This document shows, piece after piece, positions 26,092-35,489 of a stretch of 64,000 nt of DNA. The notes beneath the pieces were generated by a model, which was given only the letters and a program-made list of their open reading frames with translations, had not been told where the DNA came from and ran no database searches. Source of the stretch: an uncultured Gallionellaceae bacterium (GTDB taxonomy: Bacteria > Pseudomonadota > Gammaproteobacteria > Burkholderiales > Gallionellaceae); assembly GCA_903847155.1 (NCBI GenBank), contig CAINCU010000017.1:1-64000 (forward strand), written 5' to 3'. Numbering within the stretch: the first letter of the stretch is position 1; each line of letters begins with the position of its first letter. The translations under genes were made by a program, and so were the position numbers.

Positions 26092-27617
26092 GTGATATCA
26101 CTGCACCGGCCTATCGCGCCATCCCTATCATCCCCGCGCTAAAACCGGGTGCGATGGAAGGGAAGGGGCCATTTATTGCCACCGACAAAATGAACGAAGC
26201 GCTTGGATTTCCCGGTCATTTGGTTGACGACTGGCATGATCGAGCCATCGCCAAGATGGGCGAGTTGCTGTCCAAGTATCGTTCGTTCAAGGTATTTATG
26301 GATGCATGCGTGCACTGCGGCGCATGTTCCGATAAATGTCATTACTTCATCGGCACGCAAGACCCGAAAAATATGCCGGTGGCGCGACAAGATCTTTTGC
26401 GCAGCGTGTATCGGCGCTACTTTACCTTACCTGGAAAATTGTTTCCCAAGCTGGTCGGTGCGCGCGATCTGACGCGTGAAATATTGGACGAGTGGTACAA
26501 CTATTTCTACCAGTGTTCTGAATGCCGCCGTTGTTCTTTGTTCTGTCCTTATGGGATTGACACAGCTGAAATAACCATGGCGGCACGCGAAATACTTGAT
26601 TCTGTTGGTTATGGTCAAAAGTATACCAATGAAATTCTCGGTAAAGTACACAGGATTGGTAATAACCTTGGCTTGCCCGGCCCGGCGCTGATCGATACGC
26701 TAGAAGGTTTGGAAGAGGATGTAAAAGATGCAACCGGCTTCGATGTGCGTTTTCCTATTGACGTTAAAGGTGCAGAAGTTCTACTTATCACACCTTCTGC
26801 TGACTTTTTCGCCGAGCCGCACATTGATAGTTTGATTGGCTATGCGAAAGTATTTCACGCTTCTGGGACCAGTTGGACGTTGTCGTCGATGGCTTCCGAG
26901 GCAGGAAATTTTGGTATGTTTATCGGTAATTATGAGCAGTTGCGCAAGATTGCATTGCGCATCCGTGTAGCGGCACTGGAGTTGGGTGTTAAGCGCATAG
27001 TTGTCGGCGAGTGCGGACATGCATGGCGCGTAGCATACAGTTTTTGGAATACGCTGAGCGGTGTCGGTTCTGGTGCAAATGAGAATGACCACTTTGCCAT
27101 GATGCTGCAAAAACAACTGGATCATCGCTACAAGCAACCGGCACACATTTGTGAATTTACATGGGATTTGATTGAGCGTAATGCGTTGACGTTCGATAAG
27201 TCTGCCAATGATAAGTACATCATCACTTTTCACGATTCCTGTAATGTGGCGCGCGGTGCGAGTATGGGTGATCTTCCCGGTGGGCAGTTCGAGATTCCGC
27301 GTAACATCATTAAGGCAGTTGCAAATAACTACGTTGAGATGCCTTTAAATACCATTCGCGAGCAGACTTTCTGCTGCGGTGGTGGCGGTGGCGTTTTACC
27401 AGACGATTTGTTGGAAATTCGAGTTAAAGGCGCGTTGCCTCGCATGGAAGTGTTGCAGCAAGTTGCAGATGAACACGGTGTTAATTTTATGGCAACAATC
27501 TGCGCAATTTGCAAGGCGCAGTTTACTAAAATCTTGCCAATCTATGGTTTCGACAGAAAAGTGGTTGGCGGCGTACATCAACTGGTGAGCAATGCAATCC
27601 AGCTAGGTCAGAAATAA
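26088..27617 (+). CDS. dsrK: HdrD-like iron-sulfur protein DsrK
   Basis: A 509-aa cytoplasmic-face subunit that reacts with DsrC disulfide. Two [4Fe-4S] motifs are CVHCGACSDKC (about 80) and CSECRRCSLFC (about 144). The catalytic cluster region has FHDSC (about 385), the CCG motif (FCCGGGGGVLPDD) and ICAICKAQF. The arrangement matches heterodisulfide reductase HdrD. Confidence 0.96.
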   Translation: MSDITAPAYRAIPIIPALKPGAMEGKGPFIATDKMNEALGFPGHLVDDWHDRAIAKMGELLSKYRSFKVFMDACVHCGACSDKCHYFIGTQDPKNMPVARQDLLRSVYRRYFTLPGKLFPKLVGARDLTREILDEWYNYFYQCSECRRCSLFCPYGIDTAEITMAAREILDSVGYGQKYTNEILGKVHRIGNNLGLPGPALIDTLEGLEEDVKDATGFDVRFPIDVKGAEVLLITPSADFFAEPHIDSLIGYAKVFHASGTSWTLSSMASEAGNFGMFIGNYEQLRKIALRIRVAALELGVKRIVVGECGHAWRVAYSFWNTLSGVGSGANENDHFAMMLQKQLDHRYKQPAHICEFTWDLIERNALTFDKSANDKYIITFHDSCNVARGASMGDLPGGQFEIPRNIIKAVANNYVEMPLNTIREQTFCCGGGGGVLPDDLLEIRVKGALPRMEVLQQVADEHGVNFMATICAICKAQFTKILPIYGFDRKVVGGVHQLVSNAIQLGQK

Positions 27618-27632
27618 CGAGGAGAAGGAAAA

Positions 27633-29603
27633 ATGTCAGTAGTGAGCGAAACCCCGCAAAAGATTACATTCCGTCGTTACAAGGATGGCGACCAAAAACA
27701 ACGCCGCTTGAACGAAAAGATTTTTCAAGCCAGTTACTCCTACAAGTGTCCGACTTACATCCAGTCCACACCACCATGTCAGGGCAGCTGCCCGGCAGGC
27801 GAGGATATTCGCGGCTATCTGGGTATCGTGCGCGGTACCGAGAAAGTGCCGAATGGCGCGGATGGCAAGCCGATTATGCCGTGGCAGGAATATGCTTGGC
27901 GTCGTTTGACTGAAGCCAATCCGTTCCCGGCAGTGATGGGCCGCGTGTGCCCTGCTCCATGCGAAAGCGGTTGCAACCGCAACGAGGTGGAAGATCACGT
28001 CGGTATCAACTCGGTTGAACACTTCCTAGGCGAATACGCTATCGCCAACAAACTTAAATTTAACAAGCCTACTGCCGCGCCAACCGGCAAGAAAGTCGCC
28101 ATTCTTGGCGGCGGCCCCGCTGGTTTGTCCTGCGCATATCAACTGGTGATGAAGGGAAACGAAGTCACTTTGTTTGATGAGCATGAATTCCTTGGCGGCA
28201 TGATGCGCTATGGTATTCCTGGTTTCCGTACTCCGCGCGATGTATTAGATGCTGAAATTCAACGCATCATAGATTTGGGTGTGAAAGTTCGTCTGAAGAC
28301 GCACGTTGGTGTCGATATCACTATTGAACAGATTCGCAAAGATTTCGATGCTGTGTTTCTTGGTTTGGGCGCGCAAGCAGGCCGTGCGTTGCCTATTGCT
28401 GATAGTGAAGCGCCTAATGTGGTAACTGCGACTGCGTTTCTGAAAGCTTTTAACGACGGTCGTTTGCAGCATGTTGGTAAGCGTGTGGTGGTGGTCGGCG
28501 GCGGTGATACTTCCATCGACGTTGCAACTATTGCACGTCGTCTTGGACACATCAAGACTTCCAACCCGAGTGATGCAGAACAGGCCATCGCCGGACGCAT
28601 GGCACAGGATGTTGCGCAAATATCAGTCAAAGAAGGCGCAGAAGTTACGTTGACCTCATTGTTTAACGTTGACAAGATGCAGGCTAACAAGCACGAGATC
28701 GAGCAAGCACAGGCAGAAGGCATTCATATTATCGGTGGTCTGGTGCCGGTTGGCATCGTGCGAGATGCCAATGGCCGCGCCACAGCACTACGCGTCGCAA
28801 AGTGCGAAGCGAAGTTTGTCGGCAGCAAGTTGGAGATCAAGAACATCGAAGGCAGTGAACATAACATCGAAGCTGACATGATTGTTTCTGCGATCGGACA
28901 AGCGGTGGATTTCACCGGGTTGGAGCAATTCAATAACGGCAAAGGTGCAGTTTCGACGGATCGTAGCTACGTGGTGAACGGACAACAAGGTGTTTTCGCC
29001 GGTGGTGACGTGATTCGTCCACATCTGCTGACTACTGCTATCGGACACGGCTCTATCGCTGCAGACGGTATACACAACTTCATGCAAGGTAACGATCTGG
29101 AGAAACGACCCAAGATAGATGCGCACCAGTTCGACATCATGCGCAAGATGGCCGAGAAGGGCCTCGTCATCAAAGAGACACACGAGCCGATGCGTGGCAC
29201 GGCCGATTCTAATGTTGCAGTGCATAACTTTGACAATCGTTCTGACCGTTACATAATTACGCACGACAAGCTGTTCAAGGGTCATTTCTCATATGTGCCG
29301 CGTAATCTTCGGGGTATCGTGACGCTCAACAAGGAAACTGCGTTGGGTAATTTCGATGAGCGTCTTGGTGTACTCAGTCAAGAGCAAGCTGTTGCAGAAG
29401 CCAAGCGCTGCATGAGTTGTGGTATGTGTTTCGAGTGCGACAACTGCTTGATGTATTGCCCGCAGACTGCCGTGTATCGCGTCAAGAAGACTGAGGCGAC
29501 TACCGGACGTTATGTGGCAACCAACTACGACAAGTGCATCGGCTGTCACATCTGCGCCGACGTGTGCCCGACGGGCTACATTCAAATGGGTCTGGGTGAG
29601 TAA
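27633..29603 (+). CDS. dsrL: Iron-sulfur flavoprotein DsrL, electron acceptor of DsrAB
   Basis: A 656-aa NAD(P)H:acceptor oxidoreductase of the GltD-like group. It has N-terminal cluster cysteines (PPCQGSCPAGEDIRGYL), an FAD-binding loop (GGGPAGLSC, about 155), an NAD(P)-binding loop (VVVGGGDTSIDVA, about 287) and a C-terminal two-cluster ferredoxin (CMSCGMCFECDNCLMYC and CIGCHICADVCP). DsrL marks oxidative dsr systems. The last base overlaps the dsrJ start. Confidence 0.96.
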   Translation: MSVVSETPQKITFRRYKDGDQKQRRLNEKIFQASYSYKCPTYIQSTPPCQGSCPAGEDIRGYLGIVRGTEKVPNGADGKPIMPWQEYAWRRLTEANPFPAVMGRVCPAPCESGCNRNEVEDHVGINSVEHFLGEYAIANKLKFNKPTAAPTGKKVAILGGGPAGLSCAYQLVMKGNEVTLFDEHEFLGGMMRYGIPGFRTPRDVLDAEIQRIIDLGVKVRLKTHVGVDITIEQIRKDFDAVFLGLGAQAGRALPIADSEAPNVVTATAFLKAFNDGRLQHVGKRVVVVGGGDTSIDVATIARRLGHIKTSNPSDAEQAIAGRMAQDVAQISVKEGAEVTLTSLFNVDKMQANKHEIEQAQAEGIHIIGGLVPVGIVRDANGRATALRVAKCEAKFVGSKLEIKNIEGSEHNIEADMIVSAIGQAVDFTGLEQFNNGKGAVSTDRSYVVNGQQGVFAGGDVIRPHLLTTAIGHGSIAADGIHNFMQGNDLEKRPKIDAHQFDIMRKMAEKGLVIKETHEPMRGTADSNVAVHNFDNRSDRYIITHDKLFKGHFSYVPRNLRGIVTLNKETALGNFDERLGVLSQEQAVAEAKRCMSCGMCFECDNCLMYCPQTAVYRVKKTEATTGRYVATNYDKCIGCHICADVCPTGYIQMGLGE

Positions 29604-29971
29604 TGAAACTTCTCCTATCATTGCTGTTTTGCCTGTGTATTCCGGCAGTTTTTGCTGCAGAAGCGAACACACCAAAGCTGGATATCGGCAAGGGCGGTCA
29701 ATGCGTAAAGGATACCCAGTGGATGCGCATAAACCACATGCATCTTCTTATTCATCAACGTGATGAGGCGGTGCGCAAAGGCATTCGTTCAGAACAGATT
29801 AGTCTGAAGAACTGTGTCGATTGCCATGCCAGCACCAAAGATGACAGTGTCGTTGCGCGCGATGATAGTTTTTGCGTAGGTTGCCATCGTTATGCCGCAG
29901 TCAGCATCGATTGCTTTGAATGCCATGCAAGCAAACGCAAGATAGCGCTCGCCAATAAGGATGCCCAATGA
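29603..29971 (+). CDS. dsrJ: Periplasmic triheme cytochrome c DsrJ
   Basis: A 122-aa protein with a signal peptide (about 1-18) and three CXXCH motifs (residues 71, 91 and 104). Cys34 in GGQCVKD fits the unusual cysteine heme ligand known in Allochromatium DsrJ. It needs the Ccm system encoded at 2.3-9.3 kb. It overlaps dsrL and dsrO. Confidence 0.95.
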   Translation: MKLLLSLLFCLCIPAVFAAEANTPKLDIGKGGQCVKDTQWMRINHMHLLIHQRDEAVRKGIRSEQISLKNCVDCHASTKDDSVVARDDSFCVGCHRYAAVSIDCFECHASKRKIALANKDAQ

Positions 29972-30687
29972 GCGATCTCAATACACAACGCAGACAATTT
30001 CTGAAGACGACGTTGGGAGCAGCAGCGGTTGCAATTGCGCCGGGAATGCTGTTGTTCGACGTGGCACATGGTAATCCGCAAGCGGCTGCCAGCGGCAAAG
30101 TACGCTGGGGGATGCTGGTTGATATCAATCAGTGCAAAGACGGGTGTAATGATTGTGTGACTGCCTGCAACAAGGAGAACGGATTGTCTGGGGGTACAAA
30201 ATCGACTGACCCGCAGTGGATCCGCAAGATTTCAATCAAGGACGTGAGTACCGGACATGAGCAGTCGCTGCCGATGATGTGTCAGCATTGCGAGCATCCG
30301 CCCTGTGTGGATGTATGTCCGACTCAGGCGTCGTTCAAACGTGCTGATGGTATCGTACTGGTTGATAGACACCGCTGTATTGGCTGTCGCTATTGCATGA
30401 TGGCTTGTCCATACAAGGCACGTTCGTTCGTGCATGAGCCACTGGAAAACCAGAATCCCGATGTACCTCGCGGCAAGGGTACGGTTGAAGCCTGCAATAT
30501 GTGCGTGTTGCGCATTGATAATGGTTTGCAGCCGGCTTGTGTTGAAGGATGTCAGAACAAGGCGATTCTGTTTGGCGACCTGAACGACGCGAATAGCGAA
30601 ATTGCGAAAAAGATACAAAGTGTTGCTTCCGTTCAGGTACGTGCAGATTTGCAGCTGAACACCGGCATCCGCTACCAAGGACTTTAA
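29968..30687 (+). CDS. dsrO: Periplasmic ferredoxin subunit DsrO (Tat signal)
   Basis: A 239-aa iron-sulfur protein exported by Tat: QRRQFLK followed by a hydrophobic stretch and a signal cleavage near residue 34-40. Four ferredoxin-type cysteine groups are seen, including CKDGCNDCVTAC, CQHCEHPPCVDVC and CIGCRYCMMAC. It passes electrons between DsrJ and DsrP. Confidence 0.95.
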   Translation: MSDLNTQRRQFLKTTLGAAAVAIAPGMLLFDVAHGNPQAAASGKVRWGMLVDINQCKDGCNDCVTACNKENGLSGGTKSTDPQWIRKISIKDVSTGHEQSLPMMCQHCEHPPCVDVCPTQASFKRADGIVLVDRHRCIGCRYCMMACPYKARSFVHEPLENQNPDVPRGKGTVEACNMCVLRIDNGLQPACVEGCQNKAILFGDLNDANSEIAKKIQSVASVQVRADLQLNTGIRYQGL

Positions 30688-30690
30688 AAC

Positions 30691-31872
30691 ATGGCCGATC
30701 TATCCGCTTTGCGTTTCAAGAACCAAATGTTCTATGTGCTGCTTGCAGCTGGTGGTTTAGTTGTTATGGCTGGCTTGTTTGCTGTTTACATGATGGAGTC
30801 ACACGGTCACATCATTACCGGCATGAACAATCAGATCGTGTGGGGTTTGCCACATGTATTTGCCATATTTCTGATTGTCGCCGCTTCTGGCGTACTTAAT
30901 GTTGCTTCTATCGGCTCGGTGTTCGGCAAGAGCATCTACAAGGCTCGTGCCCCGCTGGCCGGTTTGCTGTCGCTTGCAATGTTGGGCGGTGGCTTGGCCG
31001 TGTTGATGCTAGATCTGGGCAGACCGGATCGCTTTATAGTTGCCGCGACCAATTACAACATTACTTCTGTGTTTGCATGGAACATTGTGCTGTATACCGG
31101 CATGTTCTCATTGGTGTTAATTTACATATGGACCATGATGGAGCAGCGCATGAATGGTTGGACGAAACCTGCAGGTTTCGCAGTGTTTGCTTGGCGATTC
31201 ATTCTTACCACTGGTACCGGCCTGATCTTTGCATTCCTTATCGCGCGTCAGGCTTATGGTTCGGCTATATTGCCTCCCATGTTCATCGTATTGTCGTTTG
31301 CTTGGGGATTTGCAGTATTCCATATTGTTCAATCGGTGATATATGCTTGGAACGACAAGACGCTGGACCCTGAGATAATGCGCAGCAAAAAGAATCTGTT
31401 GGGTGTGTTTGTGATTGGCGCGCTGTATTTGGTTGCGGTGTATCACATGACCAACCTGTATTTTTCACATAAGACTGGTTTCGAAAATTTTATCCTGCTA
31501 GATGGTGGGATCTTTCCGAACTTGTTCTGGTGGGGCTACGTTGTACTGGGCAATCTTGTACCTTTGGCGTTGATTTATGTTCCCGGCTTGGGTAAGGGGA
31601 AGTGCGTGTTCATGGCTTCCTCGTTGATCGTTTTGGGTGGATTTGCGCTGCTGTATGTGTTTATCATCGGCGGACAAGCATACCCGCTCGATATATTCCC
31701 AGGTTATGAAGTCAGCAGTACCTTTGCTGACGGGCAGATTACTGAGTATCATCCTTCGATCTATGAGTTCCTGCTGGGTTTTGCTGGATTGGCGATAGCT
31801 TTTCTCATCACTACGGTTAGCGTGCGCATATTGAACTTTATGCCGAAGGATAAGCCTTACATCGCAGATTAA
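30691..31872 (+). CDS. dsrP: NrfD-like membrane subunit DsrP
   Basis: A 393-aa polytopic membrane protein of the NrfD/PsrC family with about ten transmembrane segments. It shows the typical pattern LMLDLGRPDRF after the third helix. It is the second quinone-reactive membrane subunit of DsrMKJOP. The gene lies 3 bp after dsrO. Confidence 0.95.
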   Translation: MADLSALRFKNQMFYVLLAAGGLVVMAGLFAVYMMESHGHIITGMNNQIVWGLPHVFAIFLIVAASGVLNVASIGSVFGKSIYKARAPLAGLLSLAMLGGGLAVLMLDLGRPDRFIVAATNYNITSVFAWNIVLYTGMFSLVLIYIWTMMEQRMNGWTKPAGFAVFAWRFILTTGTGLIFAFLIARQAYGSAILPPMFIVLSFAWGFAVFHIVQSVIYAWNDKTLDPEIMRSKKNLLGVFVIGALYLVAVYHMTNLYFSHKTGFENFILLDGGIFPNLFWWGYVVLGNLVPLALIYVPGLGKGKCVFMASSLIVLGGFALLYVFIIGGQAYPLDIFPGYEVSSTFADGQITEYHPSIYEFLLGFAGLAIAFLITTVSVRILNFMPKDKPYIAD

Positions 31873-31896
31873 TTTTAATTCTGACGGGGTGCGGCC

Positions 31897-33303
31897 ATGA
31901 ACCGTATGCTGATTTCGGCAGCGCATAAATCATCCGGAAAAACCATGGTCAGCATTGGCCTGTGCGCTGCGCTCGCAGCGCGCGGTCATGTGGTGCAGCC
32001 GTTCAAGAAAGGCCCGGATTACATTGATCCGATGTGGCTCAGTCAGGCCGCTGGGCATGCCTGCTTTAACCTCGATTTATACCTGATGGAAAACGACGAC
32101 ATCGTCGCCACCTTCGCGCAGCACAGCGCGGAAGTGAATCTGGTCGAGGGCAACAAAGGGTTATATGATGGTCTCGCGCTGGACGGAACTAATAGCAACG
32201 CGGCGTTGGCCAAGCTGCTCGATCTGCCGGTGATACTGGTGATCGATGCGCGCGGAATGACACGCGGCATCGCACCGCTGATCCTCGGCTATCAGGCATT
32301 TGACCGCGACATCAACATCGCCGGAGTAATTCTCAATAATCTCGGCGGTTCACGCCACGAAGCCAAGCTGCGCGCCGTTATCGAACATTACACCGACCTA
32401 CCTGTGATTGGCGCCATTCAACACGACGAGCGGCTCAGCATTGTGGAACGCCATCTCGGCTTGATGCCGAGCAATGAGTCACATGTCGCCACGTCCAAGA
32501 TCAAGCAAATTGGTGAGGCTATCGCGGAACAAGTCGATCTGGACAAGTTGCTCGCTGTGACGCAAAAAGAACCGCTAAAAGTTCCGCATAAAGCCGAGGT
32601 GAGCCCGCTGCCTTGCGGCGAGAAAATCCGCATCGGTATCGCGCGTGACCGCGCCTTCGGCTTTTACTATGCTGATGACCTTGAGGCGCTGCAAGCGGCG
32701 GGAGCAGAGTTGGTGCCGTTCGATACTTTGCGCGACGCACAATTGCCACCAGTGGATGCGCTGTTTATTGGCGGCGGTTTTCCAGAAACCTGTGCCACCG
32801 AACTGGAAGCAAATGCCACATTGCGTAACGAGATCAAACAGACTATTGAAGCCGGTATGCCGGCCTATGCCGAATGTGGCGGGCTCATGTATTTGTCGCG
32901 CGGCATCGAGTATCAAGGGCGCACCTACCAAATGGTCGGCGCGATTCCCGGCGATGTAAAGATGCACGCCAAACCTATCGGTCGCGGCTATGTTCATTTG
33001 GCAGAGGGCGAAGCGCATCCCTGGCCGCGCCCCGACGTTCCTGCCAAACAGGTCAAGGCACACGAATTCCACTACTCCAGCCTGGAGAACCTTCCGTCAG
33101 ACTCGCACTTCGCTTACTATGTAGAGCGCGGTTACGGCATTGATGGGAAACGCGATGGACTTATCTTGCATAACCTGTTGGCCTCTTATACTCATCTGCG
33201 CACCATCGGCAGTTGTTATTGGGCCACCCGTTTTGTCGCCTTCATCCGGCGGTGCAAGGAACAGCAAAACAAATCGGCTTTTACTATTGGGAAATCACTA
33301 TGA
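31897..33303 (+). CDS. dsrN: Siroheme amidase DsrN (CobB/CbiA-type)
   Basis: A 468-aa glutamine-dependent amidotransferase of the cobyrinate a,c-diamide synthase family. The N-terminal P-loop region is SAAHKSSGKTMVSIG. The C-terminal class I amidotransferase domain has its nucleophile in AECGGLMYLSRG and an FHYSS histidine region. In dsr clusters it is held to convert siroheme to the siroamide used by DsrAB. It overlaps the next gene by 4 bp. The C-terminal tail beyond the domain is basic and rather long. Confidence 0.92.
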   Translation: MNRMLISAAHKSSGKTMVSIGLCAALAARGHVVQPFKKGPDYIDPMWLSQAAGHACFNLDLYLMENDDIVATFAQHSAEVNLVEGNKGLYDGLALDGTNSNAALAKLLDLPVILVIDARGMTRGIAPLILGYQAFDRDINIAGVILNNLGGSRHEAKLRAVIEHYTDLPVIGAIQHDERLSIVERHLGLMPSNESHVATSKIKQIGEAIAEQVDLDKLLAVTQKEPLKVPHKAEVSPLPCGEKIRIGIARDRAFGFYYADDLEALQAAGAELVPFDTLRDAQLPPVDALFIGGGFPETCATELEANATLRNEIKQTIEAGMPAYAECGGLMYLSRGIEYQGRTYQMVGAIPGDVKMHAKPIGRGYVHLAEGEAHPWPRPDVPAKQVKAHEFHYSSLENLPSDSHFAYYVERGYGIDGKRDGLILHNLLASYTHLRTIGSCYWATRFVAFIRRCKEQQNKSAFTIGKSL

Positions 33304-33899
33304 CACAGCAAAGTTATCAGGCAGCAATTGCCGCTTTTGACAAAGCCAATGCGGAAGATCCAAACAAGGAGATGGCAGACGGCAAGGAATATCCAAAGGA
33401 ACTGCTCTATGCGCAACGCATGACCGAGATGCAGGAGCGCTTTGCTCCAGAAGCTTCCGAAGCGGTGAAACTTGCTGTGCGCGCCCAGCATATTCAGCGC
33501 TGGAAAAGCCCACGCAGTAACTTTCCGATGGATCGCCAAGGCTATTTGCAGTGGCGCACCGGACTGTACAAGTTCCACGCCGAGACCGCTGGGAACCTGA
33601 TGAAACAAGCGGGCTACGACGACGGGATGATCGAGCGCGTCAAGACCATCGTCAGCAAGAAGGCGCTCAAGGTCAACCCCGAAACGCAGTTGATGGAAGA
33701 TGTGGTCGATCTGGTGTTTATCGAGTATTACATGATCGGTTTCGCCACCAGCCATCCCGAGTATGACGAAGCCAAGTGGATCGAGATCATCAAGAAGACC
33801 TGGAATAAGATGTCATCCCGCGCACATGACTTTACGCTGGCAGGCAAGATTAAGTTGCCGGAAGCGCTAGTGCCGCTGATTCTCAAAGCGGTAAAGTAG
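33300..33899 (+). CDS. DUF4202 family protein
   Basis: A 199-aa soluble protein with the DUF4202 pattern: DKANAEDPN, YAQRMTEMQERF, RAQHIQRWKSPRSNFPMDRQGYLQWRTGLYKFHA split across the first half. Function is unknown; the histidine and aspartate spacing recalls HD-like folds, which is only a suggestion. The frame reaches back to 33213, but ATG 33300 overlaps the dsrN stop (ATGA) and starts the domain. Translational coupling to dsrN suggests a job linked to the dsr system. Confidence 0.85.
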   Translation: MTQQSYQAAIAAFDKANAEDPNKEMADGKEYPKELLYAQRMTEMQERFAPEASEAVKLAVRAQHIQRWKSPRSNFPMDRQGYLQWRTGLYKFHAETAGNLMKQAGYDDGMIERVKTIVSKKALKVNPETQLMEDVVDLVFIEYYMIGFATSHPEYDEAKWIEIIKKTWNKMSSRAHDFTLAGKIKLPEALVPLILKAVK

Positions 33900-33920
33900 G
33901 AATAAAAACGCACCTTGACT

Positions 33921-33987
33921 GCAAGCCAATAAATACGGGAATCTTCAGGGCGAGGTCTTGGAGATTGCCTATTGATGCGGCTTGCGG
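33921..33987. repeat. Palindromic repeat element, copy 2
   Basis: Imperfect inverted repeat: GCAAGCC...GAATCT on the left and AGATTGCCTATTGATGCGGCTTGC on the right (positions 33962-33985). The right arm matches the right arm of copy 1 at most positions. It lies at the end of the dsr operon. Confidence 0.6.
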
Positions 33988-34018
33988 TTAAATTGTGTTT
34001 ATAAATGCGCATTTTATC

Positions 34019-34034
34019 TTGCCAATATTGGCAA
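34019..34034. promoter_or_regulatory. Perfect 16-bp palindrome upstream of cysG
   Basis: TTGCCAATATTGGCAA is its own reverse complement and lies 37 bp before the cysG ATG, where an operator would be expected. It is followed by AATATTTTAG. The factor is unknown. Confidence 0.5.
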
Positions 34035-34071
34035 ATATTTTAGTACACTTGAACAACAATCAAGCTAAACA

Positions 34072-35451
34072 ATGGATTATTTACCGATTTTTGCCAATGT
34101 CAGAAACAAGCTGTGCCTAGTCGTAGGCGGCGGAGATGTCGCTACGCGCAAGGCAGGCGTGCTTTTGGAAGCGGGAGCGAAGGTGCGCGTGGTCGCACCC
34201 GAGATCGCGCCTGCATTGGCAGCACAGCAAGGAGTTGATTCCGTCATAGCGCGCTTCGAGGCCAAACACCTTGAGGGTGCGACACTGGTTATCGCGGCCA
34301 CCAATGACCGCAGTGTTAACCAGCAAGTATCCGAATTGGCGCAGGCGCGCAACATCCCGGTGAACGTGGTGGATGATCCCGAGCTTTGCTCATTCATCAT
34401 GCCTGCCATCCTCGACCGTTCGCCGTTGATGGTGGCATTCTCCAGCGGAGGCGCATCGCCGGTGCTGACGCGTTTGATGCGCGGCAAACTGGAAACAATC
34501 ATCCCGCAGAACTACAGTCGTCTTGCCGCATTCGCCGAACGTTTTCGCGAGTTGGTTAAAACGCGCGTTACCAATCCTGCCAAGCGCCGCATCTTCTGGG
34601 AGAACGCACTGGAAGGCGTGATCGCCGAAAAGGTGCTGACCGGTGACGAGAGCAGCGCGGAAGCAATGCTGCAAAACATGCTGGCGAGCGAAGACAATAT
34701 CCAGCGCGGCGAGGTATATCTGGTCGGTGCCGGTCCGGGCGATCCAGATTTGCTGACTTTTCGCGCGCTGCGTCTGATGCAGAAGGCCGATGTCGTGGTG
34801 TACGATAATTTGGTATCAAAACCCATTGTCGAAATGACACGACGCGATGCGCAGCGCATCTTTGTTGGCAAGAGACGCGACGACCATACGTTGCGTCAGG
34901 AAGAGATCAACGAGTTGCTGGTGCGTCTGGCCAAAGAAGGTAAGCGCGTACTGCGCCTCAAGGGTGGCGATCCGTTTATCTTCGGGCGCGGCGGCGAAGA
35001 GATAGAAACATTGGCAGCAGAGAACATTCCGTTCCAGGTTGTACCCGGCATCACCGCCGCTTCCGGTGTCGCATCCTACGCGGGCATCCCTTTGACTCAC
35101 CGCGATTACGCGCAGGCCTGCATGTTTGTCACCGGTCATCTGAAAGATGGTACGATGAATCTGGATTGGGACGCGCTAGCGCGACCTAAGCAGACCGTCG
35201 TGGTGTATATGGGACTGCACGGGCTGGATACGCTGTGCGCCAAGCTTATTGAGCATGGCATGCCGGACACCACACCCATTGCCATTGTGCAACAGGGAAC
35301 GACACCGAATCAGCGCGTCATCACTGGCACGCTGGCGACATTACCCGGCATTGCCGAACGCGAGCAGCCGCAAGCGCCGACGCTTATCATCGTCGGCGGC
35401 GTAGTTACACTCCGGGAAAAACTGGCTTGGTTTCATCCGCAAAAGTCGTGA
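34072..35451 (+). CDS. cysG: Siroheme synthase CysG (trifunctional)
   Basis: A 459-aa fusion. The N-terminal part (1-about 205) is precorrin-2 dehydrogenase/ferrochelatase with the NAD-binding loop [13 protein letters not shown]. The C-terminal part (about 215-459) is uroporphyrinogen III methyltransferase with [27 protein letters not shown] and [10 protein letters not shown]. It supplies siroheme for DsrAB. It has its own upstream gap with a perfect palindrome, so it may be transcribed apart from dsrN. Confidence 0.96.
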   Translation: MDYLPIFANVRNKLCLVVGGGDVATRKAGVLLEAGAKVRVVAPEIAPALAAQQGVDSVIARFEAKHLEGATLVIAATNDRSVNQQVSELAQARNIPVNVVDDPELCSFIMPAILDRSPLMVAFSSGGASPVLTRLMRGKLETIIPQNYSRLAAFAERFRELVKTRVTNPAKRRIFWENALEGVIAEKVLTGDESSAEAMLQNMLASEDNIQRGEVYLVGAGPGDPDLLTFRALRLMQKADVVVYDNLVSKPIVEMTRRDAQRIFVGKRRDDHTLRQEEINELLVRLAKEGKRVLRLKGGDPFIFGRGGEEIETLAAENIPFQVVPGITAASGVASYAGIPLTHRDYAQACMFVTGHLKDGTMNLDWDALARPKQTVVVYMGLHGLDTLCAKLIEHGMPDTTPIAIVQQGTTPNQRVITGTLATLPGIAEREQPQAPTLIIVGGVVTLREKLAWFHPQKS

Positions 35452-35489
35452 GGGGTTGTTCTGTAATTCAATAAATAACAGGGAGAGAT

